This document shows positions 10,934-25,457 of a DNA stretch of 64,000 nucleotides, piece after piece. Position 1 is the stretch's first letter. Each line of letters opens with the position of its first letter. Both the position numbers and the translations under genes were made by a program. The notes under the pieces were generated by a model. The model had not been told where the DNA came from and did no database searches. It saw only the letters and a list, made by a program, of their open reading frames with translations. The stretch lies in the NCBI GenBank assembly GCA_963920665.1, contig OY987268.1, positions 22,508,501 to 22,572,500 of the forward strand. Reading direction: 5' to 3'. Source of the stretch: Straminergon stramineum. Taxonomy: Eukaryota > Streptophyta > Bryopsida > Hypnales > Calliergonaceae.

Positions 10934-13900
10934 GTATCGGAGGCAACCTCTCAATGCGGAATCGCGTGATCTACCTCTTTCAACAATGAAATTATGCACA
11001 ACCATGTCAATCTCTAGGGCAGATGATTTTTCTTTGACTCGCATTGTCAACTTCTCCACCATTCCTTTGGAGCTCCATCGGTGATGGGTTAAAGCTAACC
11101 TTTCTTATCCTATAATGGTCTTACATAACTAGAATAGCTTGCCAGGGTTTGATTAGAGGGTATGTGGATGTACACTCTAATTAAGAAATGATGGGCCCAA
11201 TAGAGTAGAATAGGTACCAATTTCTTCTTATAGTGACCAATTAGACTTTATTTTGCCCATTTTTTGAGAAAATGACATGAACTATGAACCAATCATTATA
11301 AGATTTTATAAAACAGTAGACAAGTCCATAATATTTTTCCTTTTATAGGTGATAACTAACTTCATTACAAAACATTTGGTGGAAAAAGGCATGACAATAT
11401 AGTAGAATTTTTTGGTGGTTGCTTCAAGCTTTGAAAGAGTTATTGCCAACAATTTTCATGCACAAAAAAAATTCATATCCACAATTTTCAATACATTTAT
11501 CAAGAGATCTATGCAACCAAATGATTTAAATTTTGTTCAAGTGATAGTAAACATGGTAATGATCAAATCTATATAGTTGAATGTGGACAAAGGATATTTC
11601 ATCTAAAACCACACTTAATCATAAATTTCAGGGTTCTAGAGGTCATTTTGGACATTCTCTACCCCTTGAGTTTTGAGGAAATAATCTAACAAAAATGGAT
11701 GAAGGCTTTGATAAGTAATTGCATAGAATTGGTTCTGGTTGTGTCTTTTAAATCCTTCCATTTTTGCTAGGAGTTTTGTTTCATCAAATTATTTATTTTG
11801 TGGAATTTGCAAATCCCACAACTACTATTGGAGAATGTTTTGAATCATTTGACTTGAAAGTGATGGAAGACAATGTTCTCCTTGTAATAGATACATGATT
11901 AGCCACAAAAGCTTGGCGACATGACATGTTTACATCTTGGGGAAAGATTTTATGGCAATGTTTGACATTATGTACATATACTTGAAGGCTACAGTTTTCA
12001 TAAGAAGAGAGACAAACCAAATGCTTGTCCAAATAATCATTTAGTCAACAATGTAGATCAAGAGTATTGTATTTGAATACTATGTAGCAACTAGTACATA
12101 TATCCTACATGAAATATTATTGTTTTCTAGTGAAAACTATACCATTTGATAATATATTAAAACCACCATATTTAAACCATTGCATTTAATATCCATTTGT
12201 AAAATATCAATGATTTTTCTTGGCTTCAAAATTCTATCAATTAAGGTACCCCATTGCTCCTAATCAAAATGAGGAAATGAGCTATTGTAGAGTATCATCA
12301 ATTGAGACGGCTTTTGTAACTAAGCTTAACAATTTGAGGTAACATCAAGTTATGAATGTAGATTTAATTTGCTTGGTAGTATATGTTATTATAAATGCCA
12401 AATGAATTCACTAAGAATCTAGGAGGCCGAATTTGGCACTCTCCACTTTTGGCAATATCCTCATTGTAAGAGTGGAATGTAACTTTGAGCCTCCACTTAA
12501 AATACAATTTCCACTATGCTAAATAGAATAGTATGTCAATTTAAAAAATATTAGCTTGTACTTTGACAATAACTAAAATTAGAAGGAATCATATGAATGG
12601 AGTCTCCTCTTGAGTAAGCTACTTGGTCTAATAGGCTTCTAGATTAAAAAAAAACTAAGTCCTACAATCCATATTTCAAACGATTGCTTCAATCTTTGCA
12701 ATCTTAATGCTTAGTCATATGGAACTGTGATTTTACTAGTGTCACCTCGATTTTATCCACCACTATTTAAAAGTTCTATATATTGTAACACCATTTGGAT
12801 GCTCCATATATATTATAACAGAGTAAGTTACATTTGTACATAATCAAGTTCCCTACGTTGGAAGGTCCTTTATAACATGGTTGTTTCATGGTTGTTCATC
12901 CGAACAACTTAACAACAAAATGAACATGACATCCAACACGTCTAGTAGTCCGCCTTGTCCATATAATAATAGTCAACTTTAAGGTTGAGTTTCAAATAAA
13001 GCACTTTCTATTTCCAATCTTGACATATTTAAGTTTCATTTTATTGAAGTGTTTTAATTTAGTAATCATTTATTACATTCTACATTATAGATCATAACTA
13101 AAGTGAGACTTCAAATTGTCTTTACTATTAGGATAAGGCCTTATGCGACAAGGTTGTCTCGTATATGCAACACTCATTTTACACGACATGCGACATCAGA
13201 CGAACAACTTGACACTTCAACCTAAAAATGCATTTGATAGAACAATCCTAGGTTATCTATCTTCTATTTAATTCCATTTTAAAACTAAAATGCAATTTTG
13301 ATTGCCAACCTTTTGTTGTGTATTTCTCAATCACAACATTGTTGACATCTACTAGGATCCCTTTGCATGCAAGGTACACTCCATTTTAGTTGAATATTTT
13401 AACCCCTAAAATTTCTTGCAACTAGATTGTTTTTTCTTAGGTTTGGGGTAGCTCATGAGGTTTGACTTTTGACTTACTTGGGTGTAAAATGAATATTTTT
13501 GTATCGGCATTCTTGATAAAAATCCAAAAATATAATTTATGTACACAAGCAAGTTTGGTTCATTTTCTATGAATTTTTAAAGTCTTTGGCTTGAAAAATC
13601 CATTTTTTGTAATTTTTGAAGGACTTGTGAAGAATTGCTACTTGGAAATTTTTTTGACACTTGAGTGTATACTTCCTTGAAGGTCATGCCATTCAAAAAC
13701 ATCTTTGAGGCCATATAAATTGTATTATAATACTTTCTATCATTTTCTTTTCCTCACACTTTTTGTTGTTACAATACAACAATCCACAATTTGGATTGTA
13801 GAAAAAGGCATTTTTGTAATGTTGATGAATGTATTGTTTTTGAATGTTTTATTCTTCTCATTAGGTCATTATAATGCAAGGTGCACAAGTTTTTCATGAA

Positions 13901-15367
13901 GTGGATTCAAGTTCTCATTTTTTGGTGTGCTAATTTATCCTTGCATTTATGTCAAAGTAAAAGATGCAAGCTAAATTCAATATCCTCTAAGTGGGAATAA
14001 GAATACTTTTACTACTTTGAGCTTGTAGATCTCGCAAATGGTAAGGAATTTGAGTTTGAAACTTTTATATGTGTTCTATATGAAGGTGGAAATAAGATCT
14101 TATGGTTACAATTGTCATTGTTTATAATTTTTTCATTGAAAAGTCTTGACACAAAAGTGACCATTTTTTCACTTTGGAGGGTCTCTAAATGCAAAGGAAT
14201 TTAAGAGATTAAGACATTTCAGCTTCTCCCTATCTTAAACTAAAGGATCCCTTGGCATCTAAGCACAAGAGATACTTTCTTTTTATGCAATCTGGAGGGG
14301 GTCCGAAAGACCTTTGCTTAGTTAGCAATGTTATGATTGAGTCTATATACAAAGATTGCTAAAGTATTTTGAGATGTTCGAATTGTTGACTTACTATAAA
14401 AAAAGGAGATTAAAATAATAAGATTTAATTCTATGTTCAGATAAGCTTGACTTATAATGATGAGTTTGTAGATACTCCTTCCATCCTATAATACTAGATC
14501 ATTTTCTTTTTTCATTTGTCACAAATTACTTGTCCCCTTAAGTAATGTACTTCAAGCTTAATTTTAGATTTGAAGATGATTTTCTTGTTTTTAATGTTAA
14601 CTACGAAATGAGACACAAAAATCTAGTTTATTATTCACTTTATAGATTAAAAAAATTTTAAAAATTGAATATTTTATAGCAATTTGAAGTTGATTGGGTC
14701 AAAGACCTAAAATCATTGAACTTTCATTGAATCTATTGACTTTCTAATCATTCATGTGCAAATCTAAATACATAGAGATGGCATGATAAATGCATAGGAA
14801 GTCTTCCTTCACTATTAAGCCTATCCCTCTTTATTTGTAGCACTTTGTATCTATTGCAACCTCCTACTTTATGATCTTTCTTTAACTGCAATCACTAGCT
14901 CCATCCATTTGTTTTACACTTAAGAAGAAGATTCAATGCAAATTTTCCAATAGTAGCATTTAACCATAACATGCATTTGAAAAGAGTTGTCAAACCATGA
15001 TACTTTCACTACTATAGAAAATGGAAAAAAGTATTAGGGTTATGGAACAGAGGGAGTATACAAGTATAGCTACTAGACTTAAATATTTATGTCAAACACC
15101 TATCCAATAGCTCCATTGATGGAAAAAGCTGAACAATCATTTTAACTTGTCCATAATTAGTTTTGTCCCACCAATCCTCATTGCAAAGTAATCAAACAAA
15201 GTAATCGTTCCAAACGGGCTTTTCATAACATAAAAGAACATCATCATCAAAGACTTGTATTTCACAATGTTAAATCAAATGTGTGATACAAATTCCAAAA
15301 GATATGTACTTGGCAACTTCTAATTCCTTGCTCTCAATATGAATATGAGTCACACAAATGATCTTTT
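10934..15367. other. AT-rich intergenic DNA, nothing recognised
   Basis: About 4.4 kb with no convincing exon, repeat array or RNA gene. A TTAACCCCTAAA motif near 13392 looks like one end of a piggyBac-like MITE, but no matching right end was found. Confidence 0.4.
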
Positions 15368-15596
15368 TTAACCCTTGAACGCCAGGTTGGTCTCGTGGAA
15401 ATCATGTGTTTTGGCATCTTGTGGCATCATCTACTTTAAAAAAATGAAAAATACTCATTGGGAATCAAACTACTATAGAAGATCTCCCCTTTCCACCCCT
15501 AATTCGGAGGATGAATAGTTGCACTTTTGTCCTACATAAGACAATTTCTTGTCATTCATCGGACAAAAAACGTCCGCCTCAATGTTTATGGGTTAA
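15368..15596 (+). mobile_element. piggyBac-like MITE, family A copy 1 (229 bp)
   Basis: It starts TTAACCCTTGAACGCC and ends GTTTATGGGTTAA, with TTAA at both ends and an inverted CCCTT-type terminus. It aligns along its whole length with the copy at 51146-51375. It contains an uninterrupted CTACTTTAAA site (TTAA at 15436-15439), the position where another element is inserted in the copy at 58511-60049. Confidence 0.85.
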
Positions 15597-16102
15597 AATT
15601 TGAGTTCAACTAATGAAATGAAGTTTATTGAGTCTAGTGCATATTCCATTTCCTAAAATTCCAAAATTCCAAAAATTGTAAAATTTATTGCAATTAAAAG
15701 ATGAGGACTATTACCACATACTATCGATCTTCTATTTACACACAAAATTTGTTTCCAATATTACATTCTTCACCGACATTTAGACGTGGAGAAAAATTCA
15801 AATTTTTTGGGTTAATTCTAAATTATACTCCATATATAAATTTCTTCACCTTTTCTTCAAAAAATCATAATGATTTGAAATCCTCACCAATAAATCCGAA
15901 AATTTTATGACATATAGAAGACATGATTTCAACTTTGAAAAATAAAATAAAATGATTATCACTCAAACTTAGTTACAATATAGAGGAAATAAAGCAATGA
16001 ATATTGAAGAAGATAATATAGTCAAAGGCTCTGTCCATCTCCCGTTAACACATATAGGAAATCTTCATCAAACAAATAATTATCCTCCCTACAGATTGCA
16101 AG

Positions 16103-16677
16103 TTAACCTCCAAACGCGTCAACGTCCATTTTCTGGACGATGAACAATTTGAAACACCAATTTCATCCTCCTAACTACTTAGATGAAAGTTATTTTAATT
16201 TGTGAAGATATGTTATCAAGTTATTGTTCTAAGGGTTGGATTTGGTGTTACTAGAGTTCATGTTCGTTTAAAATTACAAATGTGCAAGTATGTCAAGTGG
16301 TCAAACTGCATTGACTTTAGTTCTAAACTGGAATTGCCAAATTGAGGTCATAGATAGGAAGAACAAAAAAATTTCCAAAAATCACCATGTGAAGAGAACC
16401 TCATTTCAAATCCATTCCAACAAATTTTACTCAAAAAATGAAAACATTTTGCTTGTAATTGAATTTTGAAGGAATTTTGGAATTTTTCTCTCAAAATTTA
16501 TTAAAAAATATTGGGGTGATAGAATTGGTGAATCTCACTGTACAAATGGAATCTAAAAATCATAATCTACAACTTTCATTTGTATGTCAAATCCAAAATA
16601 TGCTTCCAAATAGCAATTTATAATGATTTTTCTCAAATTGCCAATTCTGGAGATGAATCTGGACGTTTAGGGGTTAA
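16103..16677 (+). mobile_element. piggyBac-like MITE, family B copy 1 (575 bp)
   Basis: Flanked by TTAA (16103-16106 and 16674-16677). The right terminus CTGGACGTTTAGGGG is the inverse of the family's left terminus CCCCTAAGCG..GACGTCCA. It matches copies at 29088-29665 and 47070-47654 along its length (for example CTCCTAACTACTTAGATGAA). It contains no meaningful ORF. Confidence 0.85.
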
Positions 16678-17526
16678 CATGCAAACAGAATGGTCTTGCA
16701 AATGAGCATGCTAAGAATTAGAGGCATCAGTATATAAGTGATGTCTAGTCAGACTTAACGGTACTTCGAGTAGCCAGAAAGGATCCAGATGGTGCTTCCA
16801 GACAGGAAATTGAAGGGGTGATCACGAAGGCGCAGGAACCAGAGCCAGTTGCAACATCGCCGCTCCGTTTCTCCGCCCCAAATTTCCCTCAAACCACACA
16901 TGAAAAGAAGCAAACACATGGAAACGGATTCCTATACTAAGTTACATCAACAGTAGCAATTCTTCCACCCAAGTCTACAACATTCAACTCTCCAAAGTTG
17001 CCAGTTGACTCCAAATACCTCAGAAGAATGGCAGAAAGTTACAGGTTTTAAATTGTACAATGGAATGGAACTCTTTCCAAAGAAGAAATGCGCCCGGCAA
17101 ATAAAAATACGACCAGGAACTCTACAGCCTCAGGTATACAGCAGGAGTCATCTACTTGCAGCTTCTCATATCATCAAGAATCTCGTGCATTAGGGCCGCG
17201 AAACTCATGTAGAGGGTTCACACCAAGTGTTCGAACAAAACAAAATTCCTGCAGTTGGTTGCCAAGACCACCCAGACACCCATTTTCAACAATGGAGTCC
17301 ATCGGTACAAGAGGCAGATCAAGCTAACCTCAACCAGGCTTCGGACCCATAGACTCCACCACCAGTCAATGTGAAAACACACCACTGTTCAAGCCATATG
17401 CCACTCCGGTGGTGGTAACGGCGAAAGAAATAACTATACAAGGTGCAATACATGTGAGCGGAATGCACATGCGCCAGCACTTCCCTCGGGCTTGAGAAAA
17501 ATCACGTCCAACTCACACACATGGGT
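16678..17526 (-). other. Probable 3' UTR / downstream region of the MORC gene
   Basis: This stretch has noticeably higher GC than the surrounding intergenic DNA and directly follows the MORC stop codon on the minus strand. Reading frames on the plus strand here look fortuitous. It is inferred to be transcribed 3' sequence; the poly(A) site is not defined. Confidence 0.4.
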
Positions 17527-20500
17527 TCAACACCTCGAGAAACGCAGGCGGTGGTTTTCAGATTCCAGCTCTCGCACGCGTAGAAGGGCCACCTGGTGCA
17601 AGTAAACGACCTATTATTAGCTAAATATTGTACAGTTCCAAAGTACAGTGACAGCTCCACTCCATAGCCATCAAGCTAAACAAAGAATTTGAACCGTCCA
17701 TTCTAGGAGCTTCCAAAACATATACGTCACTCGTTCCAAAAAATTTGGAGCATGGTTTCGTCGTTCCAGGTACTACAATTCATTCACTCCCTAAAGCGTC
17801 CTAAATATTGCGTTTCGACTCCTTCAATGCACGAGGCCACTTCGGGCCATTGGAGCGCTTCAAAACTTACTGCGAAATAATATAACCAGAAAGAGAATGT
17901 GCAGAAAGCCAATCTGGCTGCAATCAAATGCAAACAGAGGCCACCAAAACTGACCTTCAGCTTCTTTCTCATCTCTTCATCGTCACTTTCGCGAAGGAGG
18001 CGCTCCTCCTCCAAGGCATGGTGAAGGCTGTCCCGATCTCGAACACATTTCTCAAGATTTCGCCTGAAAACGGCCTGTTGCTGCTCTAAATCCAGAAGCT
18101 GATCGAGACATACGAACAACATCAGCTACCCCGTGTCCATGGTTCATCATATCCACAAATTAACGAAACGAAGGAATATCTGTCCAACCCAGGAACTTAA
18201 CACTACATACCAATCATATGAAATTCCAAGTTGACAGGGCAAGACGATTTACCTGAGTCTCTAATTTACGATTCCGGTCAATTTCAAACATCAGACTCTG
18301 CTCACTCTGTTCCTCCAACCTACGGCATCTGAAGGAAACGGACAGGCGAAAAATGTCACACACAGTCTTACGACTAATGGACTCAAACAGGGACCGAGGG
18401 AGAACATGTACTGTCTTCAACGTCAGTTTCGTTACGTTGGAGATATTCCATTACTATGCCGCAGTTCACGCCGCAAGGCCTCAAACCAAATTCTAGACCT
18501 GCCCTAGTTTGGGGCAAGAAAGTAGACCATTCCGAAGATACATGTCACAAGTTCGGGTTCGTGGAATATCGCCAAAGAAACGAAATAGACGTTCGTCCAG
18601 CATTCCAGTGCAAGCCAGAAACAGAGGGATACAACTCGAAAAAGATTCTGCTGGTGCATCCATGTAGCAAACAGATGGAACACTTTCGGATAAAAACCTT
18701 TCGCGAATTTGATCATTCTCGTCTTTCAGTTGCTTCAAGATCTCCAGTTCCACGGACGCCCGATGCCCATTCGAAGTGGCCGGACGCTGCTGTTGACCCT
18801 GGGGAGGATGAGGAACCTCGGCCGCAGCAGCCCTCCTCACGAACTGAACCACCAAGCACAAGTAAAATTAGTCACACTGAAACACACAGCATTGCGTCAA
18901 CACATTCCACGGTGAACATGATAACATAAGACCCCAACAAACCAGAGGAACCAAAAAGAACAACAGATACAGAACTCTAAGATGAACAGAACCCTGCTCA
19001 CAAAAAGTACCATTCTGCCAAGATCTTCCAACGATTTCCGGCTAGGAGCAGTCTCCTTGGGACCAGGCTCATTACCCTGAAAGAAACGGAGTCCAGCAGA
19101 GAACACATTAAATACGTCCAATCACAAATGATCTTGCAAATAGCACTCACAAGGACAATTGCCAAGATTTTGCTGCACGATGCAAATAGCACGATTAAGT
19201 AAACACACGGCAAATAGGAAACTGTAAAAGTGGTGAGAGAACCTTCGCAACGGAGGTGCCGTTGGTCAGTGACCCACTTCTAGATATAGCAGGAGCAGGT
19301 TCAATTTCAAGTCGTAACCTTCCTAATGTACCCTCTCCATAAGTTCGCAAAACTCCTCCACCCTTCCGTCCTTCACTCATCGAGTTGGACGGCAAAGAGA
19401 GGCGCAGATCTCCATGAGGGTCCGATATTGGAGATGACATGGTTGAACCTTGACCCCTACTCATCACGCCCTCTGGACATCAAAAACATTTCATCCATAA
19501 GAATAAAGACCACAGAAAACATAGAAACATACAGATGAAAGCACGCAGTACACCGCAAACACGGCGAAAAACATAAATTCTACATCGAAGACTGACATTT
19601 GGAAGAAAGATAAATACAAGCAAGGTCCCCGCCAAACACCAAACAATTCGAAACAAATGACTAGGGTTTGAACACTACTACGACCGAAAATCCGTGCTTC
19701 GAAATATTCGGGTATGTAACAATCGGATGCCCTTACGAAAGTGAGAAACTACTACTTCATGAAGTGCTCGAAGGGAAAATAGACACACCTCCAGGTAGAG
19801 GAGCAGGCGGGATAATCTTCTTCTTACTCTTTTTGCTCACGTAACCCACTTTATGACAATTATTGCCCCTGCAACGAAACACGTCTAGAGCTGTTAGACA
19901 TAACAACATCGCAGTGCAAAGGGTCCGAGTAACAGTTTATAAAAGTGGAGCGGAGCAAAACAATAAAGAAACGAACCAGTAGTTCTTCTGCATCTGCAAC
20001 AAGCGGGACTCTAATCGCGAAAGCACTGTGGTTCGCTCAAACCCTTGCTTGTCATGAGCAGGTTCCACAAAGTTCGCCTCGAGCACCCCTGCAAGAAAGA
20101 AGAGTACAAGGTCAAGTCAAGAACAAGAACCGAGCTCCTATCAATGATCCAGTCTATCAACAAGGGAATTGCACCCTGATCACGAGCAACTCACACGCAG
20201 TGCAACGACACGGAAACAACAAGGTCACAATTCGCAGGCTCTGTAATCCTTAGTTAATTCCAGTATTTGCAAAGGGATACCAACGGTGCAAAGGCATCTG
20301 TATTAATAGGTCTCACCAAGGTTCTGCCTACATTATATATACAAATATATGGATAGTTTGTAAGTGAAAACCTCAGGCAGCAGTTCTTTAAGGAATACAC
20401 AGCATTGGGTGTGGTCCATCTTTCGAATAGAGAACATTGCCATGATTCAACCCTCGCAATGCTCTGATTCACATTTCTAGATTCACCTAACAAAGTCGAA

Positions 20501-23500
20501 AGACGCAGGCTTCAACGAAGTCTCAAGAAAAGATGAACGGATTCTGCTGGATATCCAATCACAGATGTTCAGTAAGAAGCTCATCGCCACATTTCTCGAC
20601 GTCGAACAAGAAAGAAATGGGCTTACCTATAATGCCTCGCCCATCGCTGCCAGTGCAATTCCAAATTTTCCAAAATGGCTGACAAAGCAAGAAAAGGTAG
20701 AAATTAGCTGTCCATCCGACATCGGATGTGCTTCAGGTAAACGATAAACTCGGTTGGGGATACATGCTATAGCAACAAAAGCTAGGAAAAGACCAAAGTT
20801 TGTCGAAGCAACAGGTTCAAAGAGACGAAAGAGAACAGAGATCTCCTCAATCCAGTCCTACAAATCCATGGAATTGAGTGGCTCTACAATATGCACCTTA
20901 ATTAGTCGGTTCTTGTGGTAAACGTTGAAGCCTTGTATATTTACATGGTCCTTAGCATCCTTCACAAACCCAATCGTCACAACGGCCACCATCTGCAACA
21001 TCACATATTAGACACAATGCAGGGAGAATGGGTCTTCGACATTGGAATCGATAGCCGCACACTTCGGCTTCCAAGACAATAACCAACAGACCAAAAACAT
21101 TGCATCCATACTGAACGGACAAAAAATCCAAGACCAGTCACTCACATCCGTTTCTCGGGTAACATGATCAGCCCCACTCTGCGGCCTATATGTCAGTTCT
21201 TGGGTGTACATCAAGTCATCCACAAGGTTGTGGTGGTGAACTTCTTGTCCCCGGAGGAGGATTCGAAAACCAGGGGGCATTCGCAAATACAATATAGAGA
21301 CATAACTCTGCCACACCAACAACACGATCGGATTGGAATACAGCTCAAAGACTGACCACTTCACAATCGAAAACTCAAGGTTCACGGATGACTAATTCAA
21401 ATCACTATATTGTGGAAAACATAGTTCAGTTCGGGACCAATTGTACACCAGCAGATCCAGGAAAGAACATTGCATGCGTTCGTCAAATAACAAAGAAAAT
21501 GACACAAAAAAGTAGACCGCCCTAGAGACTCTTCAAAACTGACACGGAAACAGGAGGCCTAATTGGGGCTTCTGGGGCCTTCCAGGGTCAACAAGGAACA
21601 GGATAATGAAGGCTTTCTCTTCTTCCCAAACCGTATCGGCTGTGTTTCATGACGTGCATAATGAATAAAGCAAGACAGTGTGGAATGCAGGAGGCCACGC
21701 AAGGTGCGCAGGAAATGGGAAATACCCTCAAAGAGTGACGGTAGGTGAGAAAATGACGAGAGTGGGGAAACCGCTGAGCCATGGAAATCTTCTTCTCGTC
21801 ACGATTGGCTCCCCTGATTTGAATATCCTAGAGTACAAAAAACAATCAGAAATCACCCGCTGGCTTGGCAACACGAAGATGAAACACACAAACTACGAAG
21901 GTCACGGTCTGAATTCACTCATAAACGTCTTACAAATCGAAGAAGATCTCCACAAAAGGAATCGAATATGAGAGGACAATGTTCATGAAGCGAAAGCTCA
22001 AGGTCCGCACATAGGGGTCAGTTTCAAAGTCCAGCTCCACTTGGCCTTGATCGTCCTCCCAAAGATTATACAGAATAATCTTTGTACCATGGTCCTTCAT
22101 TCCTACAAACTGCACAAGAAGAAAAAATGGCATAAACGTCCTGGAACATAAACCTGCGCTCCATCATAAAGATCCCTTTCAAACATGACGGACCAAAACG
22201 TCGAAGACTCTGAAGTCACTACGATGGGCACGGATTCAAGAGAAACGGTCTCAGATTTTCGGAACAACATTTCTTCTCACTGCGGCGTAATAGCAATTCT
22301 TAACACTACTGAAGAGAAACTCCCGCGGACATCAGGATCCCAGACGATAGATCTCTCCTTACTGCACGGACTCGAGCATCCTCGCGAACTTTTCAGGGCT
22401 GGTAAACAAACTAACCTGCTCAAACAAATCTTCCTCGCTACCATAAGGACTCCAGCTTTGAATGGTTTCCAAGTTGTGCGTCCAATCGTTCAAAGTGGTC
22501 CTCAGCATCTTCCACACCTCCCCATCTCCAATTTCGTAGTCAATCTGCACAAATTAAGGAACTCTTCAGAAAAAATTCTATACAGGCTAAGCTCGTCTTA
22601 AAGTGAATCGCACCTGGCGAAGATGAAAAAGTAGCACAATCTCTGGCTTTAAAAACCTAATGACTCGGCGCACAAATTCTCAAACGAAGGGGGGCCTCGA
22701 CCCTACAACAAACGGTCGGAAGATCCTATTTAGCAAGGACTTCACTAGCAACAAGCTCAAACCACTCATCTACTCTCTAGTGAAGGCAAACGATGCATGG
22801 AGAAGAAGTGAAAATGATCTTGGATGGAACCAACGGCACTCACCATTGGGACAACAATATCATCATGCCCAGTCTGCCGGAGAAAAGTGAAAGATAACAT
22901 GCCGATGCTCTGAGTGGCTCTGTCAGACAAACCGGAAAAGTCCCCGACCTTGTGAACAGAAGAATATAATCCGCACACTACCAAACGACGAGGAGTGGCA
23001 CCACTCTGTCTGGCTTGCATACTCAGCTCTCACGACGAACAACTGATAAGCTAACTCAAAGCAGAGATGGCTAGAATCCATGGAAAACAGATATGCTAAG
23101 ATACGATCCAAGAAAAAAGCCCATAGGGATAACGACCTACCTGTGCCCATTGGAAGCACGAGATCGAGAAAAGACAATCACATCAGCTCCAAGGCGCATG
23201 GTACTCGTCTTGAAACCATTTCCATCTGCAAGAAAGCCCGAGTCAAATCGAACCAAGGCTCCGAAACGCAGAAGCTGGCCCAGAGAAAAAGCTACATATG
23301 CGCAACTTCAAAGGCCAGAAAAGGAGAGACCGACTAAAGGATGGGATGGAAATTATGTAAAAAATAAGAAATCGCAACAAATGTGCTCGCAAACAGAGAG
23401 AAAAGACGAAGATCTCTGAAGACAGGAAGTTGGGCGGTAGCAGTACGAACATTGACCAATAGTGTTGGCACTTTTGCTCTTGGCAGAGTAACCAAGGGAC

Positions 23501-25457
23501 ATGCATTGACGCATTCGATCGGGAGTCATCCCACCACCGTCGTCTGAAAACCAAGTGTCAAAACAAATAAGTAACGCACCTCCCAGGAAGACAGCAGCTA
23601 AACACAAAAGTAAATCTACCCAAAAAAGAAAAAAATTACTCCAGACAAGATGGGATCCAAACCACATGATAAACCTCACAATGCGCTCACTGAGATACAT
23701 AAAAAAAACAATGTCACTAACACCAAGAGACACAATGTACATAAAAATAAACGGCACTTTAGGAAAACCCCAAGAAAATCAAGTAAACAGATAAACTGTG
23801 CTAGCCGTACTTACTAATAGAAAGATTTGGCAAATGATAGTACTGAAACTGCTTACCCTCAATCACAAGCATTGGGGAGCGGTTTCGAGGGTGCAACGCA
23901 ACATCCACATTCACAAAGGATGCGCCATTCACAACCTACATGCAAACATAAACACACTGTCAATGAAGGATTCAAGTAAAATGAAAAATAGGACAGTAAC
24001 GAGATTCAAGTCCAGGAAAGCTCCTTCGATTAAGGGGCTGTAATGCACAGCTCCAAAAGTACTGTCCCAGGAAAAATAACAACGACGGACCGCAGAAAAG
24101 AAGAACTTGAGGGTCATCGAAATCAAGGAAGGAAGGAGAACCACAACATCGAAGAATATAACTCAAGTTCCCTTCCGAAACATCGGGACTCAGCTCAAGA
24201 AACATACCTCGTCCACGGCATTGTCCACTAACTCGGCAACAGCTGCGAAACACACAATCTTCAATTAGACTTCCACTCCAGGGAGTCAAGGACAGACTGC
24301 AATTGCGAAAACAATAACTCAACCCTTGAAAAAGCGTCTCCCTAACGAGGAAACATATTCATAGAGGAACACAAGTAACGTAAAAAGTCATTCCAACGAA
24401 TACTCCGGATCATTGAGAGCAGCCAGCTGAAGAAGTAAAACTCAATATCTCTCCAAAAACTTCAAGAAAAGCAGGTGGAAGTGGAGTGTACCCCCGAGGG
24501 CCCATCTGTGACTGGTCGCATTGGAGTGCAGAAACTTCGGGTGAACCCTAACGTGGTCAATCCCACCTGAATGCGGAAATCACAAACGGGTCAGAGAAGG
24601 TCGGTTCGCGTTGCAGTGAACAAATACTTCAAACGACTCGGCAACAGGAAATGGACATCTCTGCTTCACTCTCGCCATAAAACAGACACGGGGTGACTCC
24701 TCAACAGAGCTCTCCACGCATACTAGGTCGAAAACCAGATGCTCCGAGCTGCAACATAGAAACCTACTCTCGACACGAATTGTCCTTTCATGTAACAATG
24801 AACTCGCGCCAAGAGTGCGGCTCAGGTCACACAAGCCCCCGAAATACAAGCAACAGCTCAATTCTCTCAACAGAAACATGCACTCCGCGTCTCCTGAGCA
24901 GCACTCGACCCCCAATGCACATACACAGCACTAAGACATCAACATTCAGGAGAGAGAAACCGAGTCAATTTGGAAAATACAGACACTCTCATTGGATACA
25001 ACACGGATACGGTATACCAGAACTCCCCATGCTTCCAGTGAGAAGAATATTCACCTGCTTGCTGCATTGAAACAGTAGGCTGGCCTTCATAGTCCCCTGC
25101 TTTCCAGAACTGCTTGCAACTAGTTCTCGTCAGCGCAGGGTCCTCCGGGGACGGTTGAGGGAAAAAGGGCAAGGCAACCGGAGAAGCGACCTTCGCTTCA
25201 TGACCAGTGTCCGAATCTCGTTGGGCTGGGTTCTTCAAATCCTCATACCTCCAAGCGTTCAAACGCAAATCATCCACAGGCTCAAGCTTCTGCTTCTTCT
25301 GCACGAAAGCCTGCTCGCCCCAAGGGCTTTCCGATGGACTCACCCTTTTACCGAGCTCCTCTCCCTCGCGAGCGTCCTCGCTGTTGGTGCTGCTGGAACT
25401 AAGTTCGTACACATCGTCCGCCTCGTCTTCCCTCTTCACTGCCCCCGGTGCAGACAT
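17527..25457 (-). CDS. MORC-family GHKL ATPase (MORC4/MORC7-like), 21 exons, 801 aa
   Basis: Plant MORC ATPases act in the nucleus in heterochromatin compaction and RNA-directed DNA methylation-linked silencing. Exons (5' to 3'): 25457-25055, 24566-24492, 24242-24208, 23935-23857, 23543-23451, 23225-23141, 22919-22844, 22544-22416, 22109-22011, 21827-21726, 21307-21146, 20992-20897, 20678-20627, 20088-19977, 19868-19789, 19472-19243, 19076-19011, 18843-18698, 18328-18253, 18098-17955, 17592-17527. All introns are GT-AG and the exons total 2406 nt in one frame. Visible motifs: HVRVHPKFLHSNATSH, ATP-binding AELVDNAVDE (about 162-171), DDGGGM (about 198), GYSAKSK, YGNGFKTSTMRLGAD (229 on), the S5-like region with GFNVYHKNRLIKPFW, and VLEANFVEPAHDKQGFERT. 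The last exons are Glu/Arg-rich and likely form a coiled coil. TDPYDIQIRG and the SRHFLTYRHSLR block favour the MORC4/5/7 type over MORC6. The ATG at 25457 opens an acidic, Ser-rich N-terminus. Confidence 0.95.

Noticed and set aside
13392..13404. TTAACCCCTAAA as another TTAA element
   Set aside because: Only one end is visible; no inverse end plus TTAA was found nearby.
18456..18929. 157-aa plus-strand open frame
   Set aside because: It lies antisense to MORC exons 17-18 and the intron between; the minus strand has conserved motifs and splice sites, so this is a shadow.
23353..23757. 134-aa minus-strand frame as a separate gene
   Set aside because: Its coding part (DDGGGMTPDRMRQC) is MORC exon 23543-23451; the rest is intron read-through.
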